Of a stretch of DNA of 64,000 nt, positions 37,057-45,835 are shown in pieces. This stretch comes from Cohnella abietis. GTDB lineage: Bacteria > Bacillota > Bacilli > Paenibacillales > Paenibacillaceae. Under the pieces are notes generated by a model. That model did not search any database and was not told the origin of the DNA. It worked only from the letters and a program-made list of their open reading frames with translations. The DNA is taken from the NCBI RefSeq assembly GCF_004295585.1, contig NZ_AP019400.1:5425501-5489500 (forward strand), written 5' to 3'. Position numbers and translations under genes: made by a program. Within the stretch, counting starts at the first letter, position 1. Each line of letters starts with the position of its first letter.

Positions 37057-38679
37057 AACCTGCTGAACCACATTCTGCCCGGAAGCATCGACACTAAGAT
37101 ACTTACCGCTATTAGCATTGATGATTTTATAGGAATCGTCTCCTGCGTCTTCGATAAACCATTTCTGCGCAGCAGCAGAATTAAATGCATCTTGACTTAC
37201 ATTCGCTCCGTCAGCAGTACTTGCCCCATCAATACTTAGAGCCTTCCCACTTATCTTTGCAGTAAGCTTATACTTTATCCCGGATATCATATTGGGTGAT
37301 GAACCAGCCGTCAATATCGTAACCGAGTTATCAGGTACAGTAATACCAGCAGCACTAACTGATGCCCAATTAATGAAGGTCGGGCCAGTACTTCCGCTAC
37401 CTGCGAATTGATACATATCCAGATTATCAGGTGCCCATCCTGTCAGATTGGGTTTAACGGTTTGCTCTGATGCTGTACGATTAATGATCAGCAATGATTT
37501 ACGGTTTGTATCTTTTGTTGCATAAGCAACAATCTTGGTGTCATCTGCCGATTGTGCAGATACAACCTGTCCTTCAAAGTATCTGTTGAAAAGATAGTGC
37601 ATACTGGAATTGGAGTATAGTTGATTTTGATCGTTCATTAATCCCATGTATGAACCTTCGGCATGCCAGAAATTTACGATATCCGCGCTTCCGCCAATCA
37701 AACCAGCGACGATTAACGCATCATAAACATTTTCTTTGTTGCCATGCATTCTTTCATCATGATCCCAACTGATATTATACTCATCCAAATAGATCGGAAT
37801 ATACTTACCCAAATTTAATGCATCAAGATCTTCTCTAAATTGTTTTGTAGCTTGCCCTTGTCTCATTGCATGGTCATACGCGCCTGAATCCGTCTGCATC
37901 CTACTCGGATCTATTCCACTGCCTGAATAAGTATGGAATGACAGAAAATCAATATCATTATAGGAATTCCTGACTGTATCCAAAAGGAGATTATAGTTCT
38001 GTTCTATATCAGCCGTAGCCGGGCCGCCAAATTTAATTGTTGGATCTATTGCTTTCATCGCACGTGAAGCCGCTGTAAGAAGTTGAGCCATTTGACTTGA
38101 ATTCAGACCGGTATTATTGAATGTGATTTCCTGCTCGTTCGGGACCTCCCAATACTTGACTCCAAAATGGTTATTAATATTAACTATTTCCACCAACTCG
38201 GCAGCCCAATTTGCAAAATTGGTTTTCCATGCTTCAAAGTTGCTCGAACCTAGTGCTCCGTCTGGTCCCAAAGGAATGTTAATCATGATATTATACCTGC
38301 CGGATACCGGTGCAAGTGTAGTTGCAATTTTGGCAGCATTCCATGACATATCACTGTTCACCCAACTGGCAACGCTTAAGCCATTGTCAACCATGCTCCA
38401 GCTGTGCATTCTTATAAGACCATTCCCGCCTAAATATTTTACATTTTCCAGATAGTCCTCATTTGCAGTAAAACTCGGAATGAATAACCCTGTTGCATTC
38501 AAACCATATGCCATAGGATCGATATCCTTTATCACATTACCCATATCTATGTTTACATTTATCGCATTATTGGCAGAAGCAATATTCTTACTACCTACAG
38601 GTAAAAGAACAGCGGACAGAATAATGACCATACTAAAGATTAAAGTCAGAAGTTTTTTTAAAGATTGTTTTTTTTTCAT
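37030..38679 (-). CDS. 5' part of split gene: secreted clan GH-A glycosidase with partial ricin-like domain
   Basis: The ATG at 38679 has AAGGAGG eight bases upstream. A signal peptide (MKKKQSLKKLLTLIFSMVII) precedes a TIM-barrel catalytic domain of about 430 residues. The acid/base motif is KYWEVPNEQE and the likely nucleophile strand is IPIYLDEYNISW, as in GH39/GH51-like enzymes. A beta sandwich and the start of a ricin-type domain (YKLTAKISGKALSIDG, AQKWFIEDAG) follow. The frame stops at 37030 just after a 13-bp tandem duplication that shifts it, so the enzyme would be secreted but not anchored. A cre site lies 157 bp upstream. Confidence 0.85.
   Translation of the reverse strand: MKKKQSLKKLLTLIFSMVIILSAVLLPVGSKNIASANNAINVNIDMGNVIKDIDPMAYGLNATGLFIPSFTANEDYLENVKYLGGNGLIRMHSWSMVDNGLSVASWVNSDMSWNAAKIATTLAPVSGRYNIMINIPLGPDGALGSSNFEAWKTNFANWAAELVEIVNINNHFGVKYWEVPNEQEITFNNTGLNSSQMAQLLTAASRAMKAIDPTIKFGGPATADIEQNYNLLLDTVRNSYNDIDFLSFHTYSGSGIDPSRMQTDSGAYDHAMRQGQATKQFREDLDALNLGKYIPIYLDEYNISWDHDERMHGNKENVYDALIVAGLIGGSADIVNFWHAEGSYMGLMNDQNQLYSNSSMHYLFNRYFEGQVVSAQSADDTKIVAYATKDTNRKSLLIINRTASEQTVKPNLTGWAPDNLDMYQFAGSGSTGPTFINWASVSAAGITVPDNSVTILTAGSSPNMISGIKYKLTAKISGKALSIDGASTADGANVSQDAFNSAAAQKWFIEDAGDDSYKIINANSGKYLSVDASGQNVVQQVYSAGLFSR
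37033..37067. repeat. 13-bp tandem duplication causing a frameshift
   Basis: CCTGCTGAATAAA occurs twice in tandem (37033-37045 and 37046-37058), followed by a 9-bp partial copy CCTGCTGAA (37059-37067). Removing one 13-bp copy joins the two frames as ...QQVYSAG-DDSQLW... without a stop. Confidence 0.92.
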
Positions 38680-38835
38680 TGAATATCCTCCTTGTTTATG
38701 ATTACATTTGGGCTGCAAAATCCTATGCCTACTTCAATAAACTATATATTTTGCGATTCCATCGCTCCTTTCACTTATCCGATTCAACCAAGATGAACCA
38801 GAAGTATTAAGCCTTGCCCAACAATGTAGCAGTAA

Positions 38836-38849
38836 TGAAAACGCTTGCA
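38836..38849 (-). promoter_or_regulatory. CcpA catabolite-responsive element (cre)
   Basis: TGAAAACGCTTGCA fits the cre consensus TGNAANCGNTNNCA at every defined position. It lies 157 bp upstream of the glycosidase start, consistent with carbon catabolite control. The rest of the 38680-39051 gap shows AT-rich sequence and no further gene. Confidence 0.7.
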
Positions 38850-39051
38850 AAAATGACTTTGATGTTTCAGGTTCAGTTCATTGAGCAACAGGGCGAAAAA
38901 ATATGAGACTACAAACTAAAAACATTCAAGCAGATGAATAGTAATGATCACTCCGCTCGTTGTTTTCTAAACTCATTATACGAGGGACCAATATCGTTCC
39001 TATTATCAAATATTCATGATAATTGTTTCATTTTTAATTTCCGTGTGCACC

Positions 39052-39082
39052 AAAAAATCCACAACCTCAGTTGTGGATTTTT
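39052..39082. terminator. Terminator downstream of the DUF1801 gene
   Basis: AAAAAATCCACAAC pairs with GTTGTGGATTTTT around a CTCA loop, about 40 bp past the stop codon at 39121. Confidence 0.85.
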
Positions 39083-39120
39083 ATTGTTATTTTATAGATC
39101 CTCAGCTTACTCTAAATCAA

Positions 39121-39513
39121 TCATTGTTGCTTTTTCAATTTTCCTTTTGATTCTGCTTTTGCCTTTGCTTTCTCAATATTTTCAGCAACTCTAACCTTAA
39201 CTATCTTTCTTACTAATTCATAAGGTAATGGCTCTGTCAGAGGAAATTGTACAGACCCCTTAGCCGCTTTGTATTTTGCTAATTCCCGTTGAAACGCATG
39301 AATTCCACTTGGAGCTGGATAAAATCCGATGTGGTTTTTGTAAGCAGCATAATGCACCAGGTTGCCGTGAAGCACGAAAGTAGGCATTTGATAGCTTATT
39401 TTCTCCTGTGCATCTGGTGCCGATTCTTGTATTACTTTTCTTAACGTTTGCAGCAATTCTTGAACCTCCGGAGGAAATTGCGATATATATTCATCAATTG
39501 ATTCAGAAGCCAT
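39121..39513 (-). CDS. DUF1801 (YdhG-like) domain protein
   Basis: The 130-residue protein begins SIDEYISQFPPEVQELLQTL and contains ISYQMPTFVLHGN and HIGFYPAPSGI, the pattern of DUF1801/YdhG proteins, some of which act as iron chaperones in Bacillus. The tail is Lys/Ala-rich (AENIEKAKAKAESKGKLKKQQ). GGAGG precedes the ATG. It follows the GNAT gene by 13 bp, so the pair is probably co-transcribed. Function is otherwise open. Confidence 0.8.
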   Translation of the reverse strand: MASESIDEYISQFPPEVQELLQTLRKVIQESAPDAQEKISYQMPTFVLHGNLVHYAAYKNHIGFYPAPSGIHAFQRELAKYKAAKGSVQFPLTEPLPYELVRKIVKVRVAENIEKAKAKAESKGKLKKQQ

Positions 39514-39526
39514 ATGGTTTCCTCCG

Positions 39527-40108
39527 TTATTTGTCGTATTTTTTTATATAATCCTCTTTCAAAATACTATATATTTCTAAATCGACAACGCCTTTGCCAG
39601 ACCATAATGCGGCTTGTCTTAACATCCCTTCCTTAATGAAGCTATTCTTCAATAATACCCTCTTAGAAGCCTCGTTTAAAGGCATGACTTCAGCCTGAAT
39701 TCTGTTTACATTAACATCCATAAACAAGAAATCCAACATTATTTTCACCGCTTCAGTCGCTATTCCTTTGCCCCAATACGATTCCTCCAGAAAATAGCCC
39801 ACTGTCACCATATTCACCTTCTGATTAAAATCGAAGGCTTCAATAATTCCCACTAATCTATCACTTTCATTATTGGCGAAAATCCCCCACTTTACTTTCG
39901 TTCTTTTGTTAAAATCCCGCTCAAAATGACCAATCATATTCTTCACAGTATCTTTATTATGCTTGGGTGTAATGCCACAATATTCAAATACGCGATTATT
40001 ACTATAAATCTCAAAAAGCTCTTCAAAGTGACTCGCTTCGATCTTCTTCAATACCCAATTATCAGATGCTAGAAGGGGAAGCCTCTCAAATACAGCTTCA
40101 ATATTCAT
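39527..40108 (-). CDS. GNAT acetyltransferase (RimJ/RimL-like)
   Basis: The 193-residue protein has the acetyl-CoA motif VGYFLEESYWGKGIATEAVK and the late NRIQAEVMPLNEASKRVLLK stretch typical of RimJ/RimL-type ribosomal-protein or small-molecule acetyltransferases. It starts the two-gene unit with the DUF1801 protein. The acceptor is unknown. Confidence 0.85.
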   Translation of the reverse strand: MNIEAVFERLPLLASDNWVLKKIEASHFEELFEIYSNNRVFEYCGITPKHNKDTVKNMIGHFERDFNKRTKVKWGIFANNESDRLVGIIEAFDFNQKVNMVTVGYFLEESYWGKGIATEAVKIMLDFLFMDVNVNRIQAEVMPLNEASKRVLLKNSFIKEGMLRQAALWSGKGVVDLEIYSILKEDYIKKYDK

Positions 40109-40339
40109 ACCGTCACCGTCCCCATGAAAGTTCTTCCTTACATATTGTTTTCATAGTGATTTGAATGCTACCAGTTTGGTATACTCATGCTTCTCAAAAC
40201 CGTTAGGCAATGTAACCAGGCAGTATGTTATGAAGCTCTCCAGTTCCCCGTTGGATTAGACTACCAAAACTATACACCATAATTGGAAAATTTTAAAAGA
40301 TATGTTGTTCAGATAGACAATAGACGCTGGACTTCGGGT

Positions 40340-40396
40340 AAAAAATAAAGGTTACCCTGTCAGCGACGTGGAACGCGGCTTGAAGGATAACCCTTA
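40340..40396 (-). terminator. Terminator of the cNMP-PrsW operon
   Basis: AAGGGTTATCCT pairs with AGGGTAACCTTT, followed by ATTTTTT on the minus strand. It lies about 75 bp after the stop at 40470. The remainder of the 40109-40469 gap shows only a short direct repeat (ATGGTCTAACT twice) and no gene. Confidence 0.7.
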
Positions 40397-40469
40397 TGGT
40401 CTAACTTATGGTCTAACTCATGATGTAATTATATCAGTTCAGACTTCTGCAGAAGCTTTAACTACCTAT

Positions 40470-42293
40470 TTACTTCATTCGCAAAGCGTGACCACATCGG
40501 GCGCAATAGCGCGTTTCCTTGGGAGACACAGTGCCGCAGCTATCGCAGCGCAGCTCGTCTGCGGCCTTCTCTTCCGGATCGATAAAACGCAGAGACTCTT
40601 GGACGTAAGGATTCAAGGTCGTAAGTGCGTGAAGCTCCTCCCGTCTTCCAGCCCGAATGAGGAAGTACAACAAGGTTAACCCGACAATACCGACGGATAC
40701 CATCATCCCCATTTTCGCCAACCCGTTCGTAAATCGGAAATCCCACATCGCATGTAGCAGGATAACAAGGGTAAGTAACGCAGCCGCACGCCATACTTTC
40801 GACCAGGAGCTCGCCTTATTCAAGCCCTTCGACCTACTCGCCGAGGTTCCGAACCAAATAGCCGCCGCCGCGATGGCCGTCCAAGTACCGTGACCAAAAG
40901 GCGACAACAAAGCTCTTATCCATAGCACTGAAAACATGCCCACTGATGATGCCCCTTCGAGATGCGACCATCCGTAGATGACGCTCTCTATAGCAGCGAA
41001 CCCCATGCCAGCCGCCGCACCGAACACGACCGCATCCATAAGAAAATGCATTTGCTTCGTACGGACTAAAGCGATGCAAACGAGCAGCTTGGCACTTTCC
41101 TCAATAACCGATACGGACAATGGCAACCGGAAATGCGCAAAGTCAAAGTGGCTGACTCCAACATCAAAAAGCCATATTCGCTCCAAGAACCAAGCCAAAG
41201 GGACTGCAATGATTGCTGATAACAGGAAGACTAAGCCTAGCCGGGCTTGGCTAAAGCCCAACAGCTGATGGCTTCTTATGAAGGAGACGAATGTGACCGG
41301 ACCTACGATGCCTCCGACAATCAGAGCGGCGATGTTCAGCCAATTGCTCTGCAGGAACAGAGCAATTATAGACAGCACAACGAAGCCTCCCCCAAGCCAA
41401 AGGAGAATATCAACCCAACGTTCCTTGGCCTTTGGCGGGACAGGCTTCTGTTCTTCTTCAATAATCTCATCTCGATACTCTAGCGCCACCTTAGATAAAA
41501 GGTGAGGTGTTCGAATACGAACGATTTCCAAAAACTGCTTCCGAACCGGAGCATAGTAATTCAGAACATATTGGAATTCACTCTTGCCCATGACGAGTAA
41601 CTCGCTGTCCTCCGAAGCAACAATTTCAACCTCGGAGCTCGTATCTGTTAGTAGCCCCGTCTCCCCAAAAAAGTCTCCCTCACGAAGAAACGATTTCTGC
41701 TTTTTACTGCCATGGATTTCTACTCTCCCCTTGGTAATCATGAAAAATTGATCCACAAGGGAGCCCTTTGCGACTAATAAATCGCTTTTTGTGACTTTTC
41801 GGATCAGCGTGATCTCCGCAAGTCCTCGAAGCTCAGCGTCTGGAATAGCAGACCATATGGAAGCACTTCGAAGCATCCTATGGATCATGCGAATACGGAC
41901 TGTCAGCAGTATGCTTTCATAAAATAGTGGGCTGCGATCTGCTAAAAGCTCGAAAGCTTCGCGCTCCATGCGAAGAGCCACTACATCCCCGATTGCCGTT
42001 ACTCGCGCCGTCCTTCGTTCGTTATGCAGCAATCCCATTTCTCCGACAAGGGACCCCGAGCCCAACTCCGCCAGCAAGAGAGTCTTACCGACCAAATTTC
42101 GCGAAGACACCTGTACCTTACCGCTCATAATAAAGAAACAGTCATCGGAGGTGTCTCCTTCAATTAGAAGTGGCTCTCCATCCGCGAAACTGACCGTTTC
42201 AATCGAGCTTGCTGCAATCTGCAGCTCATTTTCAGGTATCCCATGTAGTAGAGAATGATCACGCAAAAAATCGATAGCGACTTCGAAGGACAT
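40470..42293 (-). CDS. Two cyclic-nucleotide-binding domains fused to a PrsW-type membrane protease and zinc ribbon
   Basis: The 607-residue protein starts with two cNMP-binding folds. The first (about 15-130) has GEMGLLHNERRTARV, a competent phosphate-binding cassette with Glu and Arg. The second (about 145-265) has GETGLLTDTSSEVEIV and lacks the Arg. About eight membrane helices follow with the PrsW motifs VIEESAKLL, FAAIESVIYG, HGTWTA and HAMWDF, the glutamic intramembrane protease core. A C-terminal zinc ribbon reads CDSC...CARC. PrsW in Bacillus cleaves an anti-sigma factor. Here the protease appears to be gated by a cytoplasmic ligand. The coiled-coil gene at 42308 is 14 bp upstream. 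Confidence 0.85.
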   Translation of the reverse strand: MSFEVAIDFLRDHSLLHGIPENELQIAASSIETVSFADGEPLLIEGDTSDDCFFIMSGKVQVSSRNLVGKTLLLAELGSGSLVGEMGLLHNERRTARVTAIGDVVALRMEREAFELLADRSPLFYESILLTVRIRMIHRMLRSASIWSAIPDAELRGLAEITLIRKVTKSDLLVAKGSLVDQFFMITKGRVEIHGSKKQKSFLREGDFFGETGLLTDTSSEVEIVASEDSELLVMGKSEFQYVLNYYAPVRKQFLEIVRIRTPHLLSKVALEYRDEIIEEEQKPVPPKAKERWVDILLWLGGGFVVLSIIALFLQSNWLNIAALIVGGIVGPVTFVSFIRSHQLLGFSQARLGLVFLLSAIIAVPLAWFLERIWLFDVGVSHFDFAHFRLPLSVSVIEESAKLLVCIALVRTKQMHFLMDAVVFGAAAGMGFAAIESVIYGWSHLEGASSVGMFSVLWIRALLSPFGHGTWTAIAAAAIWFGTSASRSKGLNKASSWSKVWRAAALLTLVILLHAMWDFRFTNGLAKMGMMVSVGIVGLTLLYFLIRAGRREELHALTTLNPYVQESLRFIDPEEKAADELRCDSCGTVSPKETRYCARCGHALRMK

Positions 42294-42307
42294 GTATTCA
42301 ACTTCCT

Positions 42308-42919
42308 TTATCTCATGTTGCCTATAATGCTGTTTCTAGAATCCTGCATCTTCTTCACGAAGTTTGTCATGACATCAAATGCTTCATTTCTTTTGTTTGA
42401 TAAGCTTTGTATCCGCAGCATGTCCATTTGCTGACTATTGCTACTTGCACTGATTTGGCCTGCAATCTGTTGCTGAAGCCTTTCTAAATCCTCTTTGGTT
42501 TGCGGCACCGCTGAAATTCCTGCGTCGGCCAAAGCAGTCTTCAATTCTGTGGATACCGTAATCACCTTACCTGCTGGCGAATCTGACGGAATCTGCCCCA
42601 ATTGATTTCTGACTGCTTCCAAAGCGCTATTTAGCTTGGCGATCTGATCGTTTTTTTGCTGCACTGATGCAATTTGATCCTTTAATTGTGCCTCCAACAG
42701 CTTCGCCCGCTCCGACTGCACCGCCATCAGAGCCGTTTCAATATCCATACTACTGATGTCGATCGACGTAACACCACCTACCGCATTCTGCGTCGCGCCT
42801 TTGCCCAACGCGTCATTGACTGAGTGATAGATCGAATCGTTGTACATCAGAACCGAACCACCAAGAACACCTAATATAAATACGCCCCCTAGTGTCAAAA
42901 CCTTTTTCTTCGTGCTCAT
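42308..42919 (-). CDS. Membrane-anchored coiled-coil protein, unknown function
   Basis: The ATG at 42919 (MSTKKK) has GAGAGGGAG upstream. The protein of about 203 residues has one membrane helix (KVLTLGGVFILGVLGGSVLM) and an outside region. Residues about 65-115 are a strong coiled coil (ERAKLLEAQLKDQIASVQQK), with further helices to the C terminus. I recognise no family. Its tight linkage with the cNMP-PrsW protease makes it a candidate partner or substrate, an inference from position only. Confidence 0.7.
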   Translation of the reverse strand: MSTKKKVLTLGGVFILGVLGGSVLMYNDSIYHSVNDALGKGATQNAVGGVTSIDISSMDIETALMAVQSERAKLLEAQLKDQIASVQQKNDQIAKLNSALEAVRNQLGQIPSDSPAGKVITVSTELKTALADAGISAVPQTKEDLERLQQQIAGQISASSNSQQMDMLRIQSLSNKRNEAFDVMTNFVKKMQDSRNSIIGNMR

Positions 42920-43046
42920 CTGACATCTCCCTCTCATTTTTCATTTAATTTCAGCATATATTTCCATTTCATAATCGTCAATGATAGTTTTATAAGAGAG
43001 CAGATTTTTATTTTATATTAATCAAACTAGTTCTCTCATATAACTA

Positions 43047-43538
43047 CTAGGACTTATCTAAAGAATCCATTGCCCTTTGTAGCTCTTTTGGTTTTTGAGT
43101 ACCAATCACCACAGTTTGGTTTCTTAATTTAAACTCCAATCCTTGTTTACCATTCATATTATAAGCCGTTTCTCCCTTTAGGTTTGTACGAATCCCCCAA
43201 CCACCAAAGCGTTCGAATGAACTGTAAATGATAGATTCATAGTGTTCTATATCCTTATGTAAAAACTGCTTATATCGAATGTGAAAAGGCATAAATCGAA
43301 TATAAAGACCATCATCACGAACTTCTATTATCAGTTTTATCTTAAGCATAAAAATCGGAAAAACAATTCCAAAAACAAACCAAAGAGCAACAAAAACCGC
43401 ATCTGGAGCAGGTTTATCCCCGAATGGAACCCCGATAATAATTTGTTGAATAAAGCCATACCACATCAAAATAGTAATCAGTAAGATCAACAGCCACAAC
43501 CAAAGCTGTCGTGGTCTTTGAATTTCTCTATAAATCAC
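43047..43538 (-). CDS. Two-helix membrane protein resembling DUF6141
   Basis: The 163-residue protein has two membrane helices (WLWLLILLITILMWYGFI and AVFVALWFVFGIVFPIFML) and a soluble C-terminal beta domain. That domain contains RYKQFLHKDIEHYE and RFGGWGIRTN, then GKQGLEFKLRNQTVVIGTQK, a bacterial PH-like pattern. Similar small proteins are annotated DUF6141. Function unknown. Confidence 0.6.
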   Translation of the reverse strand: MIYREIQRPRQLWLWLLILLITILMWYGFIQQIIIGVPFGDKPAPDAVFVALWFVFGIVFPIFMLKIKLIIEVRDDGLYIRFMPFHIRYKQFLHKDIEHYESIIYSSFERFGGWGIRTNLKGETAYNMNGKQGLEFKLRNQTVVIGTQKPKELQRAMDSLDKS

Positions 43539-43634
43539 TTTATTTTGATTTATGATTTCTGCAGCTCCTCATCATCCAATTTATTACACGCTCTATTACT
43601 TTACTATACTATTTCTTTTCTTTACAATGAACAC

Positions 43635-43675
43635 AAAAAATCCCGCCTCCAGGACTAAGTCTTTGGACGAGATTT
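43635..43675 (-). terminator. Terminator of the DrrAB-like operon
   Basis: AAATCTCGTCC pairs with GGCGGGATTTTTT with inner GACT/AGTC pairing, about 45 bp after the permease stop, with T-run on the minus strand. Confidence 0.65.
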
Positions 43676-43720
43676 GATTTTATATTTGCGTAGTACAGTT
43701 AATCCCGGTGGTTAGATGCA

Positions 43721-44536
43721 CTATGTGCGGCGCATATAAGCACGTACTGTGATAGGTGCAAAGATTGCTACAATGACAGCAGCGCCAATGAGGGTTATCC
43801 CGAGATCCCAGCCTACAGTTCCATTGTTGGCTAGCTCTCGCACGGCAGTAACGAGATGCGATACCGGATTTATTTTAACAAACCATTGAAGCCAATTAGG
43901 CATTGTATCGACCGGCACGAAAGCGTTAGAAAGAAACGTAAGAGGAAATAATACAAGCATCGATATCCCCTGTACACTTGAAGCCGTACGAGCAATGACG
44001 CCGAAGAAGGCGAAAATCCAACTGATAGCCCAAGCACAACAAATAACGAGAACAGCAGCGATAGCGACGTTACCCAAGCCTCCGTCAGGCCGGTAACCCA
44101 TAATATATCCCATCGTAAAAGTAAGCGTGGTTGCAATGGAATACCTAACTGTATCAGCCAGCAGCGCTCCAGCCAAAGGAGCTATTCGTGCGATAGGCAG
44201 TGACTTGAATCGGTCAAATACACCTTTATCCATATCCTCACGCAACTGAACTCCAGTTACCATTGAGGCCGTGATTACGGTTTGCACGAGTATGCCGGGA
44301 ATGATGACAGGTAAATAGCTTGCTATGTCACCGGAAATAGCACCACCGAAAATGTAGGTAAACATAAGTGTAAAAATGATCGGCTGGAGTGTTACGTCAA
44401 ACAATTGCTCGGGCGTACGCCGAATTTTCAGCAAACCACGATAAGCCATCGTCAATGAGTTGCGTAGGGTCTGACCGAAGCTCGTATGATTTTTTAATTG
44501 ACGATTAGCTCTCGCCTTAATTGAAGCGTTACTCAT
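43721..44536 (-). CDS. ABC-2 type export permease (DrrB-like)
   Basis: The 271-residue protein has six membrane helices and the ABC-2 export motif region PVIIPGILVQTVITASM followed by DMDKGVFDRFKSLPIAR, characteristic of DrrB daunorubicin-type permeases. It overlaps the ATPase gene by 4 bp, so the two are made together as one exporter. The exported compound is not identifiable. Confidence 0.88.
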   Translation of the reverse strand: MSNASIKARANRQLKNHTSFGQTLRNSLTMAYRGLLKIRRTPEQLFDVTLQPIIFTLMFTYIFGGAISGDIASYLPVIIPGILVQTVITASMVTGVQLREDMDKGVFDRFKSLPIARIAPLAGALLADTVRYSIATTLTFTMGYIMGYRPDGGLGNVAIAAVLVICCAWAISWIFAFFGVIARTASSVQGISMLVLFPLTFLSNAFVPVDTMPNWLQWFVKINPVSHLVTAVRELANNGTVGWDLGITLIGAAVIVAIFAPITVRAYMRRT

Positions 44537-45555
44537 AAACTTGCCACCTCCACTTTATTTGATTCATCGGACGCATCCTCTTTAACGCCGTGACCAGTAA
44601 TCGTTAAAAACACCTCATCGAGAGTCGGTTTTTGCACGCTTATCTCGGATAATTGAATGCCTGCATCGCGGAGAGCGATAAGCAGATCGGTAACCCTGTC
44701 AGCGTTCTCCATAGGCGCAGTTATTTTTCCGGCTTCCGCAGACACATTTGCCTGGACTCTAAGCACCTGCTCAACAGTTTTACGTGCTTTCTCGATGGCC
44801 AATGTATTTTTGACTTTCAAATGCAAAGATGAGGTTCCGACTGATGCCTTTAACTCATCTACGGTACCTTCTGCGACTACTCGGCCACGATCGATAACCG
44901 CGATCCGGTCAGCTAATTGATCTGCCTCATCAAGATATTGCGTTGTTAGCAAAACGGTTGACCCTGTCTTAACCAACCGACGAATCGTATCCCACATTTG
45001 TGCGCGTGTACGTGGATCTAATCCGGTAGTCGGTTCGTCAAGGAAGATCAGCGGGGGCTGTGCAATGAGACTAGCAGCCAGATCCAGCCGGCGGCGCATG
45101 CCTCCGGAGAAATTTTTGAGCGGCCGCTTTGCAGCCTCCGTCAAACCAAATTCTTCAAGCAGGTCCTCTGACTTACGTCGCGCCTCAGTGCGCCCCAGCC
45201 CCAGTAACCGTGAGAAAATGATCAGGTTCTCAGTAGCGCTAAGTGACTCGTCAACTGATGCATACTGACCAGTCACTCCGATCAATTGACGGACAATTTG
45301 CGCCTCCTTCGACACATCGTGTCCGAAGATTCGAGCCGAACCTGCATCCGGTCGAAGTAAGGTTGCTAACATTCTAATTGCAGTAGTCTTACCTGCACCA
45401 TTCGGACCAAGCACGCCATAGATCGTACCTGCTTTCACGTTCAAATCTACGCCATCCACTGCACGATTGTCGCCAAAAACCTTAACGAGTCCGCGTGCCT
45501 CGACAGCCAAATCTCCATTGTTTGGTTCTATCTTCTTTCCATATGCATATTGCAT
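44533..45555 (-). CDS. ABC exporter ATPase (DrrA-like)
   Basis: The 340-residue ATPase has Walker A GPNGAGKTTAIRM, signature NFSGGMRRRLDLA and Walker B PLIFLDEPTTGLDPR. A C-terminal extension (VQKPTLDEVFLTITGHGVKE) is typical of the DrrA subfamily that exports antibiotics or lipids. It starts after GGAGGAATT. The first repeat of array B begins about 280 bp upstream. Confidence 0.9.
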   Translation of the reverse strand: MQYAYGKKIEPNNGDLAVEARGLVKVFGDNRAVDGVDLNVKAGTIYGVLGPNGAGKTTAIRMLATLLRPDAGSARIFGHDVSKEAQIVRQLIGVTGQYASVDESLSATENLIIFSRLLGLGRTEARRKSEDLLEEFGLTEAAKRPLKNFSGGMRRRLDLAASLIAQPPLIFLDEPTTGLDPRTRAQMWDTIRRLVKTGSTVLLTTQYLDEADQLADRIAVIDRGRVVAEGTVDELKASVGTSSLHLKVKNTLAIEKARKTVEQVLRVQANVSAEAGKITAPMENADRVTDLLIALRDAGIQLSEISVQKPTLDEVFLTITGHGVKEDASDESNKVEVASL

Positions 45556-45631
45556 TACAATTCCTCCTAAATCACTGATTACTTAAGATGTTAATTCATA
45601 TTTATGAACTGAATATGAACAGTCAATGAGC

Positions 45632-45834
45632 TTAGATTGATGGGTCTTGGGATTGCTTCTGATAAATATGGATCACATCATCGTAAGTCGTATCATCACC
45701 TATCTCCCCAATATCCACTTAATCTCCGGAGTCGTTCAAAAATAAAGTCAAATCTCCATTTTGCTCATAATGAGGCTTCTCCCGGTCTGTTAATACTATT
45801 GTTTTCTCATCTTTTGGGACATCTATGGTTCCTA
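45632..45834 (-). pseudogene. Decayed gene tail next to array B
   Basis: The minus strand reads IGTIDVPKDEKTIVLTDR, then EKPHYEQNGDLTLFLNDSGD, a TAA, then in the same frame VDIGEIGDDTTYDDVIHIYQ and a second stop at 45632. The residues look like true protein sequence, but there is no start. The N-terminal side runs straight into repeat array B, as if the rest was lost there. Family not recognised. Confidence 0.4.
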
Positions 45835-45835
45835 T

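Noticed and set aside
37030..37190. Two overlapping independent genes at the glycosidase frame break
   Set aside because: The N-terminal residues of the downstream frame read the ricin region out of frame, and removal of one 13-bp copy joins both frames exactly. It is one split gene.
40978..41268. Plus-strand reading frames opposite the cNMP-PrsW gene
   Set aside because: They are shadows of a strongly supported minus-strand gene and show no motif or ribosome site.
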